From: DASTPP01 sp035762175
GTDB lineage: Bacteria > Myxococcota_A > Polyangia > Polyangiales > Polyangiaceae
Direction: 5' to 3'
Assembly: GCA_035762175.1 (NCBI GenBank)
Contig: DASTPP010000362.1
Coordinates: forward strand, 1 to 64,000
Length of the DNA: 64,000 bases
Positions 37,390 through 45,930 of the stretch are shown piece by piece. A program made the translations under genes and the position numbers. Positions within the stretch are counted from its first letter, which is position 1. Each line of letters opens with the position of its first letter. Under the pieces are notes generated by a model, which was given only the letters and a program-made list of their open reading frames with translations, did no database searches and was not told where the DNA came from.

Positions 37390-38391
37390 GTGAACGCCCC
37401 CTCCGATCGCGCCCTCTGGTTCGTCGGCCCGGGCCGCGCCGAGCTGCGCCCCGGCCCCCCGCCCGGCCCCCCCGCCCCGGGCGAGCTCGTCGTGCGCGCC
37501 CTCGCCTCGGGCGTCAGCCAGGGCACCGAGCTCTTGCTCTACAAGGGCGAGGCCCCTACCCCCTTCGACCCCTCGCTCGAGGCGCCCGGCACCCCCCTCT
37601 ACCCCCGACGCTACGGCTACGCCTGGGTCGGCGAGGTCGCCGAGGCGGGCCCCGGCACCGCCCTCGCCCCCGGCCGCCGCGTCTTCGCCCTCGCCCCCCA
37701 CGGCGACGTGCACCGGCTCGCCGAGCGCTCGGTGCGCCCGCTGCCCGAGGCCCTGCCCCCCGAACGCGCCGTGCTCGCCGCCAACCTCGAGACCGCCGTC
37801 ACCGTCGTCTGGGACGCCGGCGTTGGCCTCGGCGATCGCGTCGTGGTGCTCGGCGGCGGCGTCGTGGGGCTGCTCACGTGCCTGCTCGCCCGGCGCTCGG
37901 GCGCCTCGAGCGTGCGGCTCGTCGAGCGCTCGCCCGCCCGCCGCGCCGCCGCCCGCGCCCTCGGCCTCGACGAGGTGCTCGCCCCCGAAGACGACGAGCC
38001 GCGCGGCGACGCCGACGCCGTCATCGAGGCCACCGGCCGCCCCGAGGCACTCGACCGCGCCATCGCCCACGCCGGCTTCGAGGCCGCCGTCACCGTCGCC
38101 TCCTTTTATGGCACCCGCCAGAGCCCCGTCGCGCTCGGGCAGGCCTTCCACCGCAAGCGCCTCGCCCTGCGCTCGAGCCAGGTCTCGCACCTGCCCCCCG
38201 CCCGCGCCCCCCGCTGGGGCTACGACCGCCGCTTCGCCCTCGTCGTCGAGCTGCTCGCCGACGGCCGCCTCGACGCGCTGCTTGACGCCGTCGTGCCCTT
38301 CGACGACGCCCCCCAGGCCTACGCCCGCGCCGCCACCTCGGCCGAGCCGCCGCTCCAAATCGTCTTTCGTTATCGCCGCACCCCCACCTGA
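37390..38391 (+). CDS. Medium-chain dehydrogenase lacking the catalytic zinc cysteine
   Basis: A 333-residue MDR protein. The segment that normally reads CGxCGTD is SGVSQGTE, so the zinc ligand Cys is Ser, as in BchC-like and other zinc-free members. The nucleotide-binding motif VVVLGGGVVGLLTCLLARRS is intact and followed by ADAVIEATGRPEALD. It would oxidise or reduce an alcohol/aldehyde using NAD(P). It starts at GTG 37390 and is followed after 19 bases by a PTPS-like gene, a likely operon. The substrate is unknown. Confidence 0.82.
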   Translation: MNAPSDRALWFVGPGRAELRPGPPPGPPAPGELVVRALASGVSQGTELLLYKGEAPTPFDPSLEAPGTPLYPRRYGYAWVGEVAEAGPGTALAPGRRVFALAPHGDVHRLAERSVRPLPEALPPERAVLAANLETAVTVVWDAGVGLGDRVVVLGGGVVGLLTCLLARRSGASSVRLVERSPARRAAARALGLDEVLAPEDDEPRGDADAVIEATGRPEALDRAIAHAGFEAAVTVASFYGTRQSPVALGQAFHRKRLALRSSQVSHLPPARAPRWGYDRRFALVVELLADGRLDALLDAVVPFDDAPQAYARAATSAEPPLQIVFRYRRTPT

Positions 38392-38410
38392 CCGAAAGGG
38401 ACACACCGCC

Positions 38411-38809
38411 ATGTTCGTGCTCGGGGTCTCCGACCACATCATGATCGCCCACAGCTTCCCCGACCCGTTCTTCGGGCCCGCCCAGCGCGTGCACGGCGCC
38501 ACCTACGGCGTCGAGGTCGAGCTCCGGGTCGCCGAGCTCGGCCCCCAGCACGTGGTGGTCGACATCGGCGCCTTCCGCACGCTCCTGCGCCAGAGCCTCG
38601 ACACGCTCGACTACCGCAACCTCGACGAGCACCCCGAGTTCCGCGCGAAGTTCTCGACCACCGAGCGCGTCGCCGAGCACATCGCCGGCCTCGTCGCCGA
38701 GGGGCTCCGGGGCCTCGACGCCGCCCAGCGCCCGCCGCCCGGCTCGTCCTTGCGCGTGCTCTTGCGCGAGTCGCCCGTCGCCTGGGCCGCCTACGAACGG
38801 GCGCTCTGA
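38411..38809 (+). CDS. Divergent 6-pyruvoyl-tetrahydropterin synthase / QueD-family protein
   Basis: A 132-residue PTPS-fold protein. His14 (IAHSF) and His28 are two of the zinc ligands, and DIGAFRTLLRQSLDTLDYRN with LDEHPEF matches the family core. The third ligand is missing: the usual HGHNY is HGATY, and the catalytic Cys in the preceding loop is absent. It therefore may not be a classical PTPS or QueD. AAAGGGA before ATG 38411 supports the start. It is cotranscribed with the zinc-less MDR gene. Confidence 0.8.
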   Translation: MFVLGVSDHIMIAHSFPDPFFGPAQRVHGATYGVEVELRVAELGPQHVVVDIGAFRTLLRQSLDTLDYRNLDEHPEFRAKFSTTERVAEHIAGLVAEGLRGLDAAQRPPPGSSLRVLLRESPVAWAAYERAL

Positions 38810-38920
38810 ACGGCGTCCGGGCCGAGGGGGCGTTCACCGCGCGCCCCCCCAGCTGAAGAGGGGGTCGCGAAAGGGTTGGCGGCCCGGGGCCCGAAGCGCC
38901 CACCGGGCGGGGCGAGCCGC

Positions 38921-39775
38921 CTACGACCGCAAGAGCCGCGCGATGTGATCGCGCTCCCACTGCAGGGCGCGGTCGTAGGCGTGAAACTGCCGCTCGCGCT
39001 CGCGGAACACGGGCGGGTGCAGCGCCGTGCGGCCGCCCTCGCGGTACATCGGGATCACGTGGTGGAGCATCTCGTGATAGACGACGTACTCGACGAAGTA
39101 GCGGGGCACCCAGCCCTGATCGAGCACGGGGTGCACGCGCACGAGCCGCTGCACCGCGTCGTAGCTGCCGAGCTTGATGGTGCGCCGGGGCGAGCCGCGC
39201 TCGGGCTTCGGCGACCTTCGCGCCCAGCCGATGAGCGCGTCGTGGCTGCCGCCGAAGTAGCGCTGGTTGTTGCGCTGAAAGAGCGACAGAAGGTCGTGCA
39301 CCTGCCCGCGCGTGCGCAGGGGCTTGGTCGGCGGGCGCGAGGCGCGGATGCGAAACTGGTTGGCCGCGATGAAGCGCCCGAGCTCGTTCGAGGCGTCGCG
39401 ATCGTTGGCCACCACGTAGCGCACGAGCGCCTCTTGGATGGCCGGCGGCGCGTCGAGGAACATGTGATGCACCCCGACCCGCAGCTGCTCGCCCCGCTTG
39501 CCCGAGGTCACCATGCGGCTGACGTTGTCGTTGATGTGCAACGCCACCGGCCCCACGTGCGCGCCCTCGAGCCGCCGCTCGAGCGCCTGGCGCGCCCCCT
39601 CGTGGACGAAGACCTGGGGGGCGCGCGAGAAAAATTGAATCGGCAGCGGAAAATGCGTCGGATTGGGAACCCGAACAGCCGCCGGGGCCATTCGGGGAGC
39701 CCAATCTTGCAGGCGTTTTCCGCGCACGGCGGCGGCCGTGGGTTGGAAATACGGAAAGACGACCTGACCCATCAT
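38921..39775 (-). CDS. SprT-like zincin metalloprotease domain protein
   Basis: A 284-residue cytosolic protein. The zinc motif HEMLHHVIP lies in YFVEYVVYHEMLHHVIPMYR near residue 235, with a later His (ALHPPVFRERERQF), the layout of SprT/YgjP-type zincins. The middle has LHINDNVSRMVTSGKRGEQL and a long charged region. It likely binds zinc and cuts proteins; the target is not known. Start 39775 or the adjacent ATG 39772. Convergent with the PTPS gene. Confidence 0.75.
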   Translation of the reverse strand: MMGQVVFPYFQPTAAAVRGKRLQDWAPRMAPAAVRVPNPTHFPLPIQFFSRAPQVFVHEGARQALERRLEGAHVGPVALHINDNVSRMVTSGKRGEQLRVGVHHMFLDAPPAIQEALVRYVVANDRDASNELGRFIAANQFRIRASRPPTKPLRTRGQVHDLLSLFQRNNQRYFGGSHDALIGWARRSPKPERGSPRRTIKLGSYDAVQRLVRVHPVLDQGWVPRYFVEYVVYHEMLHHVIPMYREGGRTALHPPVFRERERQFHAYDRALQWERDHIARLLRS

Positions 39776-40082
39776 GGGGTGATGGGGACGGGGTACGGGA
39801 CCGGGGGATCCTTGTCAAGGACGAAGCCCCCCCCCAGTCGGTCAAGAAAGAGCCGCCCTCGCAGCCGAATCTGAGAGTCGTTGGCGTTTGGCGCGGCACC
39901 GAGCAGGGGTCGGGCCGAGCCGACGCTGCGTAGGCACGTTCGCAGCGACCACCGGGGGGGGTAGCCTTGACCCGAGAGGCGGCCGGCATGGGCCCTCAGG
40001 GCGTCCGCGTTCGAGGCCCCCCTGGGTTGGCGGGCGGGCCCGAGCCCAGCCTTCACCGGCAGGCGGCCGCCCCGCCCCTTGG
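39776..40082. other. 307-base intergenic stretch
   Basis: No gene seen. On the minus strand a TTGACA (near 39816) could be the -35 element of the zincin gene; no clear -10 box. Confidence 0.4.
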
Positions 40083-40577
40083 TCACTGACCGCCCCCTGC
40101 GTTGCCCGCGGGGCCGGCGATCTTGCGGGGGCGCCACTCGATCTTGCCCGCGCCCCGGGCGCCCGGGCCGGCCGCGGTGGGGGCCGGCCGCGGGGTCTCG
40201 CCCCCGGGGCCCATGGAGGCCTTATGGGCGGCCCTCTCGCGGCGCAACCTCTCGGATTTTTGCCGCTTTCTGGCCTCGACGTCTTCGACCGAGGGCACGA
40301 CGACTTCGATCTCACCCTCGCCGCAGAGCTGGGCCTGGCACGCAAGCCGTGCGCCAATGACCTTGGCAACGTTGCCGAGGTGGGTGATTTCTTCGGGCTT
40401 GAGCGGGGTCAAGTGCTCTTGCCCAGAGACCACGGTCAGGCGGCAGAGGCCGCAAGACGCGCGGCCGCCGCACGAGGTCGAAATCGGAAACTTCGCCGCC
40501 TGCAGCACCTCGAGCAAGTCGGCGCCATCGGCCCCGTCAAGAACGCGCTCGCTGCCCGAAATTCGCACCTTTGCCAT
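40083..40577 (-). CDS. Plant-type [2Fe-2S] ferredoxin with charged C-terminal extension
   Basis: A 164-residue protein whose first 100 residues are a beta-grasp ferredoxin with the cluster ligands Cys36, Cys42, Cys45 (CGGRASCGLC) and Cys80 (LACQAQL). The C-terminal 60 residues are Arg/Lys/Ala/Pro-rich and unstructured (KRQKSERLRRERAAHKAS), unusual for a ferredoxin and possibly a docking tail. It carries electrons in the cytosol; no partner enzyme is adjacent. ATG 40577 begins MAKVRISG. A GTTAC-GCT-GTAAC repeat lies at 40587-40599 in its leader. Confidence 0.92.
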   Translation of the reverse strand: MAKVRISGSERVLDGADGADLLEVLQAAKFPISTSCGGRASCGLCRLTVVSGQEHLTPLKPEEITHLGNVAKVIGARLACQAQLCGEGEIEVVVPSVEDVEARKRQKSERLRRERAAHKASMGPGGETPRPAPTAAGPGARGAGKIEWRPRKIAGPAGNAGGGQ

Positions 40578-40904
40578 AGGCCTGCCGTTACGCTGTAACC
40601 CTAGCACGACCCCCGGCCGCCCCGGCGGGTTTCCCGAGGGGGCCGACTTGCCGGGGGTTTCGCGCTTCGATGACCCGCCTCGGCCGCAGTTTTGGGGTCC
40701 TTTGCGGGCGCCCGGCCGCGGTTTTGGGGTTCGTTGCGGGCGCCCCGCCGCGGTTTTGGGGTTCGCTGCAGGCGCCCCGCCGCGGTTTTGGGGGCTCGTT
40801 GCGGGCGCTTGGTGGGGGCCCCGGAGGGGGGCCGGACAGGCGGGCGCCGGGGGGGGCAGCCACGGCACGGAAAGTGCGCTAGGCGTAGCGGAAGGAACCG
40901 GAGC
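40578..40904. other. Divergent promoter region with a 32-bp array
   Basis: 327 bases without a gene between the ferredoxin and the 193-residue protein, dominated by the TTTTGGGG array. Confidence 0.6.
40682..40810. repeat. 32-bp tandem repeat with phased TTTTGGGG, 4 units
   Basis: Units at 40682, 40714, 40746 and 40778. Each reads GGCCGCGGTTTTGGGGTTCG then TTGCGGGCGCCC. The GTTTTGGGG core recurs every 32 bases, about three helical turns. Confidence 0.9.
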
Positions 40905-41486
40905 ATGTGGGTACGCCGAGCCGCCATTCGTCCTGTGCCGTCGTACGCCAAGGTCGCGGCGCCGGACGTCGAGCGGGTCGAGGACTCGCTCTCGAACGAC
41001 GACCCCGAGAGCGAAGAGCGCTTGGCCCAGGCGATGGGGCGCTTCGAGGCGACGCAGCCGGCGCTCTCGTTGCACGTGGCGACGGCGCTCGGCCGGCCGC
41101 TCGACGAGACGGCGCTGGCGCTCGGCTATTTTCTTTCGATCGCGGTCTGGATGACCTTCGAGGCCTCGTTCGGCGCGCGGCTCGGCGAGGTGCACGAGTC
41201 CGACTTGGAGGCCTCGTCGCAGGCGCTCGCGCTCGACGAGGAGCTCCGGCGCGACGCGCCCGACGAGGCGGTCGACACCGACGACGTCGTGGCGATGGAG
41301 CAGCCGGCGATGGTCGAGTTCGTGCGCGAGCACGTCGAGGTCGCGCTCGAGGCGCACGCCGACGAGGTCGAACTCGACGACGTCGACTCGATCTATCGGC
41401 TCATCTTGCTCGAGATCGTGTCGCTCTCGTACGCGGTTCGTCCGCCCGAGCGCTTCCCGGCGAACAAGGCCGAGTGGGTCGCCTGA
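40905..41486 (+). CDS. Acidic hypothetical protein
   Basis: A 193-residue acidic, mostly helical soluble protein, not recognised (MWVRRAAIRPVPSYAKVAAP start; ESEERLAQAMGRFEATQPAL; LGYFLSIAVWMTFEASFGAR; long Asp/Glu-rich end). A GAAGGAACCGGAGC ribosome-binding region precedes ATG 40905. Its last 21 codons and stop are duplicated immediately downstream. Function unknown. Confidence 0.75.
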   Translation: MWVRRAAIRPVPSYAKVAAPDVERVEDSLSNDDPESEERLAQAMGRFEATQPALSLHVATALGRPLDETALALGYFLSIAVWMTFEASFGARLGEVHESDLEASSQALALDEELRRDAPDEAVDTDDVVAMEQPAMVEFVREHVEVALEAHADEVELDDVDSIYRLILLEIVSLSYAVRPPERFPANKAEWVA

Positions 41487-41551
41487 CGCTCTCGTCCGCG
41501 GTTCGTCCGCCCGGGCGCTTCGCGACGAACAAGGCCGCGTGGGTGGCCTGA
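41422..41551. repeat. 65-bp tandem duplication of a gene 3' end, including the stop codon
   Basis: 41422-41486 (last 21 codons and TGA of the acidic protein) and 41487-41551 are about 90 percent identical, both ending in GCCTGA. The second copy has no start and is a degenerate gene end. Confidence 0.92.
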
Positions 41552-41652
41552 CGCGCCGCTCCGGGCGGGCGACTCCGGGGCGCCCCGGGCGCGGCCGGCG
41601 CCCCCGGCCGCCGGGCTCGCGGGGCGCGGGCGCGTCGGGCGCCGCGCGCGTC

Positions 41653-41755
41653 GGGCGCGCGGAAGGGCGCGAACCTGCGGGCCCGATCGGGGCTGCGTCG
41701 GGGGCGGGGCGGGCGCGCGGAAGGGCGCGAACCTGCGGGCCCGATCGGGGTTGCG
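41653..41755. repeat. 58-bp tandem repeat, 2 units
   Basis: GGGCGCGCGGAAGGGCGCGA and the following 25 bases recur at 41653 and 41711 almost exactly. It lies in the 375-base gap before the amino-acid permease, which holds no gene. Confidence 0.85.
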
Positions 41756-41861
41756 ACGTGGGCGGGGCGGGGCGCCGGGCGGCGGGGGGGAGCGCAATAG
41801 ACAGGGCAGGGGCTCCCGCCTAAGCTCCGCCGCGGCGCCAAAAGCGCCCGCGAGGAGCACC

Positions 41862-43460
41862 ATGGCCGGCCTTTTCGTCAAGAAGAACCTTACGCAACTC
41901 ATCGCCGAGGCGGGCGACCCGAACGCCAAGGAGGGCGGGCACGGGGGCGGGGGGCCGGCCCTGCGCCGCCACCTGACCGCCGTCAACCTGACGATGCTCG
42001 GCATCGGGGCCGTCATCGGGGCCGGCATCTTCTCGCTGACGGGCACGGCGTCGGCGAACTACGCGGGGCCGGGCATCGTCTTCAGCTTCGCCATCGGCGG
42101 CGTGCTCTGCGCGCTCGCCGGGCTCTGCTACTCGGAGATGGCGGCGATGGTGCCGGTCTCGGGCTCGGCCTACGCCTACGCCTACGCGACGATGGGCGAG
42201 TTCGTCGCCTGGATCATCGGCTGGGACTTGGTGCTCGAGTACGCCTTCGGCGCCGTGACCGTCGCGACCTCGTGGTCGGGCTACTTCTACTCGCTCTTGC
42301 GCAAGACCCTCGGCCTCGACCTGCCCGACGGGCTGGTGCGCTTGACCAAGGGCCCCTGGGAGAACGTCACCCTGAACGACGGCTCGACCGCCCACGGCCT
42401 GTGGAACCTGCCCGCCTCGTTCATCGCGCTGGTCATCGCGGCCGTGCTCTACCGGGGCATCAAGGAGAGCGCCCGGGTCAACAACGTCATCGTCGTCGTC
42501 AAGGTCGCGATCGTCTTGAGCTTCATCGGGCTCGGCTGGGCCGTGGTCAGCTCGTCGAACTGGGTGGCCGACGCGGCCGCCTCGGGCGTGTCGTCGCTGG
42601 TGCCGCCGCGCTCGGAGATCTTGGTCGAGGGCAAGCGGCAGCTCGCCTACGGCTGGCCCGGCGTGCTGACGGGCGCGGGCGTGGTCTTCTTCGCCTACGT
42701 CGGCTTCGACGCCATCTCGACCACGGCGCAAGAGTGCGTCAACCCCCGGCGCGACCTGCCCATCGGCATCTTCGCCTCGCTCTTCATCTGCACGGCGCTC
42801 TACATCATGATCGCGCTCGTCTTGACCGGCATCGTGCCCTACAAGAGCTTGGGCGTGCCCGACCCGGTCGCCGTCGGCATCGACCGCATCGTCGAGCTGC
42901 GGGGCTGGTCGCCGGCGAACCGGGTCGGCTTCACCTTCGTCGTCAAGCTGGGCGCGCTCGCGGGCCTGACCTCGGTGATTCTCGTGATGATGCTCGGCCA
43001 GACGCGCATCTTCTACGCGATGGCGCGCGACGGCCTCTTGCCCTGGTTCTCGAGCATTCACGCCAAGTTCGGCACGCCGCACGTGGCGACGAGCCTGACC
43101 GGCGTCTTCGTCGCGCTCTGCGCGGGCCTGATGCCCATGAGCCTGGTCGGCGAGCTCGTCTCGATCGGCACGCTGCTCGCGTTCGTGCTCGTTTGCATCG
43201 GTATCCCGATTTTGCGCGTGACGAGCCCCGACATACCCCGGCCGTTCCGGATGCCGGCCGCCTGGGTGGTGGCGCCGCTCGGCGCGCTCGCCTGCCTCTG
43301 GGTGATGAGCGGCCTGCCGGGCGACACCTGGCTGCGGCTCATCGTCTGGCTCGTCATCGGCTTGGCGGTTTATTTCGGCTACGGTCGCAAGAACAGCCGG
43401 CTGCGCAACCAGCCCGACGAGCCCGCGGGCGCGGCGCTCGCGGCCCCGCCGGCCGAGTGA
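41862..43460 (+). CDS. APC-superfamily amino-acid permease (cationic amino-acid transporter type)
   Basis: A 532-residue permease with about twelve membrane segments and the APC signature IGAVIGAGIFSLTGTASANY in TM1, EMAAMVPVSGSAYAYAYATM and GFDAISTTAQECVNPRRDLP, as in YfnA/CAT proteins. It imports amino acids by proton symport or exchange. ATG 41862 is preceded by GAGGAGC. It is followed by a repeat array and a convergent branched-chain permease gene. Confidence 0.93.
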   Translation: MAGLFVKKNLTQLIAEAGDPNAKEGGHGGGGPALRRHLTAVNLTMLGIGAVIGAGIFSLTGTASANYAGPGIVFSFAIGGVLCALAGLCYSEMAAMVPVSGSAYAYAYATMGEFVAWIIGWDLVLEYAFGAVTVATSWSGYFYSLLRKTLGLDLPDGLVRLTKGPWENVTLNDGSTAHGLWNLPASFIALVIAAVLYRGIKESARVNNVIVVVKVAIVLSFIGLGWAVVSSSNWVADAAASGVSSLVPPRSEILVEGKRQLAYGWPGVLTGAGVVFFAYVGFDAISTTAQECVNPRRDLPIGIFASLFICTALYIMIALVLTGIVPYKSLGVPDPVAVGIDRIVELRGWSPANRVGFTFVVKLGALAGLTSVILVMMLGQTRIFYAMARDGLLPWFSSIHAKFGTPHVATSLTGVFVALCAGLMPMSLVGELVSIGTLLAFVLVCIGIPILRVTSPDIPRPFRMPAAWVVAPLGALACLWVMSGLPGDTWLRLIVWLVIGLAVYFGYGRKNSRLRNQPDEPAGAALAAPPAE

Positions 43461-43610
43461 GGGCGGGCGGCGACCGCCGGCCGCGGGGGGCGCGCGGCGA
43501 CCGCCGGCCGCGCGCGAGGGCCCGCGGCGCCCGCCGGCTGAGTGCGAGAGCCCGCGGCGCCCGCCGGCCGCGGGCGAGGCCCCGCGGCGCCCGCCGGCCG
43601 CGGGGCCGTC
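43439..43610. repeat. 30-bp tandem array spanning the permease stop codon, about 5-6 units
   Basis: The clean units are 43491, 43521, 43551 and 43581 (consensus CCCGCGGCGCCCGCCGGCCG plus ten bases). Degenerate copies reach back to 43439, so the first contains the stop of the amino-acid permease (GGCCGAGTGAGGG). The right end touches the livH stop. Confidence 0.8.
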
Positions 43611-44484
43611 AAACCTTCTCTTCGCGGCGCCGGCCGAGCAGGCCCGTCGGCCGCACGAGCAGGACGACGACGAGCGCGGCGAACGAGAGCACGTCTTGGC
43701 CGCCGGCGTAGTCGGTCAGCTTGCTCCACTCGCCGACGAGGCCGAGCAGCAGGCCGCCGAGCACGGCGCCGGGCACCGAGCCGATGCCGCCGAGCACGGC
43801 GGCGGCGAAGGCGCGGGTGCCGAGGGCCGCGCCCATGGTCGGGTAGGCCTGCGACTGGTCGAGGCAATACAGGACGGCGCCGAGCGCGGCGAGCGCCGAG
43901 CCGAGGGCGAAGGTGAAGGCGACGACGCGCGGGGCGCGCAGGCCGACGAGGCGCGCGGCCTCGGCGTCGGCGGCGGTCGCGCGCATGGCCTTGCCGAGCC
44001 AGGTGCGCGCGAGCGTGGCCTGCAGCGCCAGCATGGCGGCGAGGGCCGCGGCGACGATGAGCGGCTGGGTCGGCAGGTCGAGCTGGGGGTAGCTGCGGGG
44101 GCGGGTGCCGAAGGCGACGACGGCGACGTTCTGCAAGAGCACGCTCATGGCGAGGGCGGTCACGAGCGGCGAGGGGCGGGGGCCGGGGCCCGGGGGGCGC
44201 TCGAGCAGGGGGCGGTAGGCGCCGCGCTCGACGGCGAGGCCGACGGCGAGGGCGGCGGCGAGGGCGGCGGCGAGGGCGAAGGCGAAGGCGAGCGGGGCGG
44301 GCAGGTAGCCGGCGCCGCCGACGAGCACGATCTGGCCGGCGAAGGCGGCGGCCATGAAGACCTCGCCGTGGGCGAAGTTGATGAGGCCGAGCACGCCGTA
44401 GACCATGGTGTAGCCGAGGGCGATGAGGGCGATCATCGAGCCCTGGGCGAGGCCCTGCAGCGTGGCGCCGGCGAGCGGGCCCAT
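43609..44484 (-). CDS. livH: Branched-chain amino-acid ABC transporter permease, LivH type
   Basis: A 291-residue membrane permease with the LivH hallmarks GSMIALIALGYTMVYGVLGL, INFAHGEVFM, and GKAMRATAADAEAARLVGL with the EAA-like loop. It starts five bases after the binding-protein gene. The LivM permease and LivG/LivF ATPases that must join it are not in the window: the next gene is the convergent amino-acid permease. Confidence 0.92.
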   Translation of the reverse strand: MGPLAGATLQGLAQGSMIALIALGYTMVYGVLGLINFAHGEVFMAAAFAGQIVLVGGAGYLPAPLAFAFALAAALAAALAVGLAVERGAYRPLLERPPGPGPRPSPLVTALAMSVLLQNVAVVAFGTRPRSYPQLDLPTQPLIVAAALAAMLALQATLARTWLGKAMRATAADAEAARLVGLRAPRVVAFTFALGSALAALGAVLYCLDQSQAYPTMGAALGTRAFAAAVLGGIGSVPGAVLGGLLLGLVGEWSKLTDYAGGQDVLSFAALVVVLLVRPTGLLGRRREEKV

Positions 44485-44489
44485 CGCGC

Positions 44490-45653
44490 TCAGGCCCCGG
44501 GGGCCGCGGCGTGGAAGCGGAAGCGCCCGCCGCGCACGGCGACGACGAGCACGGCCTTCTGCGCGTTGCGCTCGTCGTCGATGCTGATGGCGCCGGTGGC
44601 GCCGCCGAAGCCGCGCGTCGCGGCGATGGCGCCCCGCAGGCCCTCGCGATCGAGGGGCTCGGCGCGGACGATCGCGTCGTAGAGCAGGCGCGCGGCGTCG
44701 TAGCCCTGGGCGGCGATGCCGCTCGGCTCGCGGCCGAAGCGGCGGCGGTAGGCGGCGACGAAGCGGGTGCTGCTCTCCCAGGGGACGTCGAGGGCGTAGT
44801 GGTTGGTGAAGAGCGCGCCCTCGAGCTCGGCGCCGGCGTCGCGCAGGAGGTCTTCGGCGTCCCAGGCGTCGCAGCCGAAGAAGAGCGAGCCGGGCAGGCC
44901 GGCGGCGCGCGCCTGGCGGGCGACCGGCACCATGTCGGTGTAGTAGAGCGGCGCGTAGACGACGTCGGGGCCGGCGGCGGCGAGCTGGTTGAGGTACGTG
45001 CGAAAGTTCTTTTCGCCCTTTTGAAAGCCCTTCTCGGCGACGAGCGGCAGCGAGAGCGCGAGCGCGGCCTTGCGGAAGGCGGCGGCGAGGCCGGACGAGT
45101 AAGGGTCTTGGGCGGCGTAGAGCAGGGCGGCCTTGCGCCGGCCGAGCGAGCGGGCGACGAAGGCGGCGGCGGCCGAGGCCTGCGCCTCGCTGGTGAAGCA
45201 GGCGCGGAAGACGTAGGGCCGGCCGCGCGTCACGCGCGCGTCGGTCGACGAGGGCGTGATCATGGGCACCTTGCGCTGGTTGGCGACGAGGCCGCCGACG
45301 CGCGAGCGGCCCGAGGCGACCTCGCCGAGCAGGGCCAGCACGCCCTCGCGGTCGATGAGCATGCGCACCTTCTGGGCCGTCTCGTAGGGGTCGGTCTTGT
45401 CGTCGGCGTAGACGACGACGAGCCGCCGCCCGCGCACGCCGCCGGCCGCGTTCGCCTCGCCGGTGGCGAGGTCGATGCCCTCGCGGGTGTCGATGCCGAA
45501 CTGGGCCTCTTCGCCCGAGAGGCTGAGGTAGGCGCCGACGCGCAGCTCGCCGCCGGGGCCGGTGTCGCCCCGCGGCGGCGGGCCGCAGCCGGCCGCCCCG
45601 AGCGCCGCCGCCCCGAAGGCAAACCCCCGCCGACTCAGCCCTTCGCCCGCCAC
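44490..45653 (-). CDS. Branched-chain amino-acid type ABC substrate-binding protein
   Basis: A 387-residue type 1 periplasmic binding protein (LivJ/LivK class) with a signal containing Arg-Arg and a lipobox Cys (SRRGFAFGAAALGAAGC). The family pattern GAYLSLSGEEAQFGIDTREG, GEVASGRSRVGGLVANQRKV and VPMITPSSTDARVT is intact. The start is read as GTG 45653 to give the signal. It is first in a two-gene operon with livH. The ligand could be an amino acid, amide or other small molecule. Confidence 0.9.
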   Translation of the reverse strand: MAGEGLSRRGFAFGAAALGAAGCGPPPRGDTGPGGELRVGAYLSLSGEEAQFGIDTREGIDLATGEANAAGGVRGRRLVVVYADDKTDPYETAQKVRMLIDREGVLALLGEVASGRSRVGGLVANQRKVPMITPSSTDARVTRGRPYVFRACFTSEAQASAAAAFVARSLGRRKAALLYAAQDPYSSGLAAAFRKAALALSLPLVAEKGFQKGEKNFRTYLNQLAAAGPDVVYAPLYYTDMVPVARQARAAGLPGSLFFGCDAWDAEDLLRDAGAELEGALFTNHYALDVPWESSTRFVAAYRRRFGREPSGIAAQGYDAARLLYDAIVRAEPLDREGLRGAIAATRGFGGATGAISIDDERNAQKAVLVVAVRGGRFRFHAAAPGA

Positions 45654-45692
45654 GCCAGCGCCCTTGTAACACCGAGCGGCCCCGGCCGGGGG

Positions 45693-45800
45693 CCCGAGCG
45701 CGGCGGGCGGCGCGCGGCCCGGGCCAGGCCCGAGCGCGGCGGGCGGCCCGCGGCCGGGGCCAGGCCCGAGCGCGGCGGGCGGCCCGCGGCCGGGGCTGAG
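45693..45800. repeat. 36-bp tandem repeat, 3 units
   Basis: Units at 45693, 45729 and 45765, consensus CCCGAGCGCGGCGGGCGGCC plus CGCGGCCGGGGCCAGG, in the 277-base divergent region of the binding-protein and glyA genes. Confidence 0.88.
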
Positions 45801-45930
45801 CCCGCGGGGGGCGGCCGAGCGCGAGGGCCCGCGGGCGCCGCGCTTCGGACAGAGCTCGCCGGGGGCGGCGGGGGGCGGCCGAGCGCGAGGGCGTTCCGGC
45901 CGGGGGCAGAACGCAGTAGGTTCGGCCCCC

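Noticed and set aside
38411..38809. Calling the PTPS-like gene queD
   Set aside because: The catalytic Cys and third zinc His are missing, and no queC/queE neighbours exist.
39776..40082. Non-coding RNA such as SRP, RNase P or tmRNA
   Set aside because: None of the conserved core motifs was seen.
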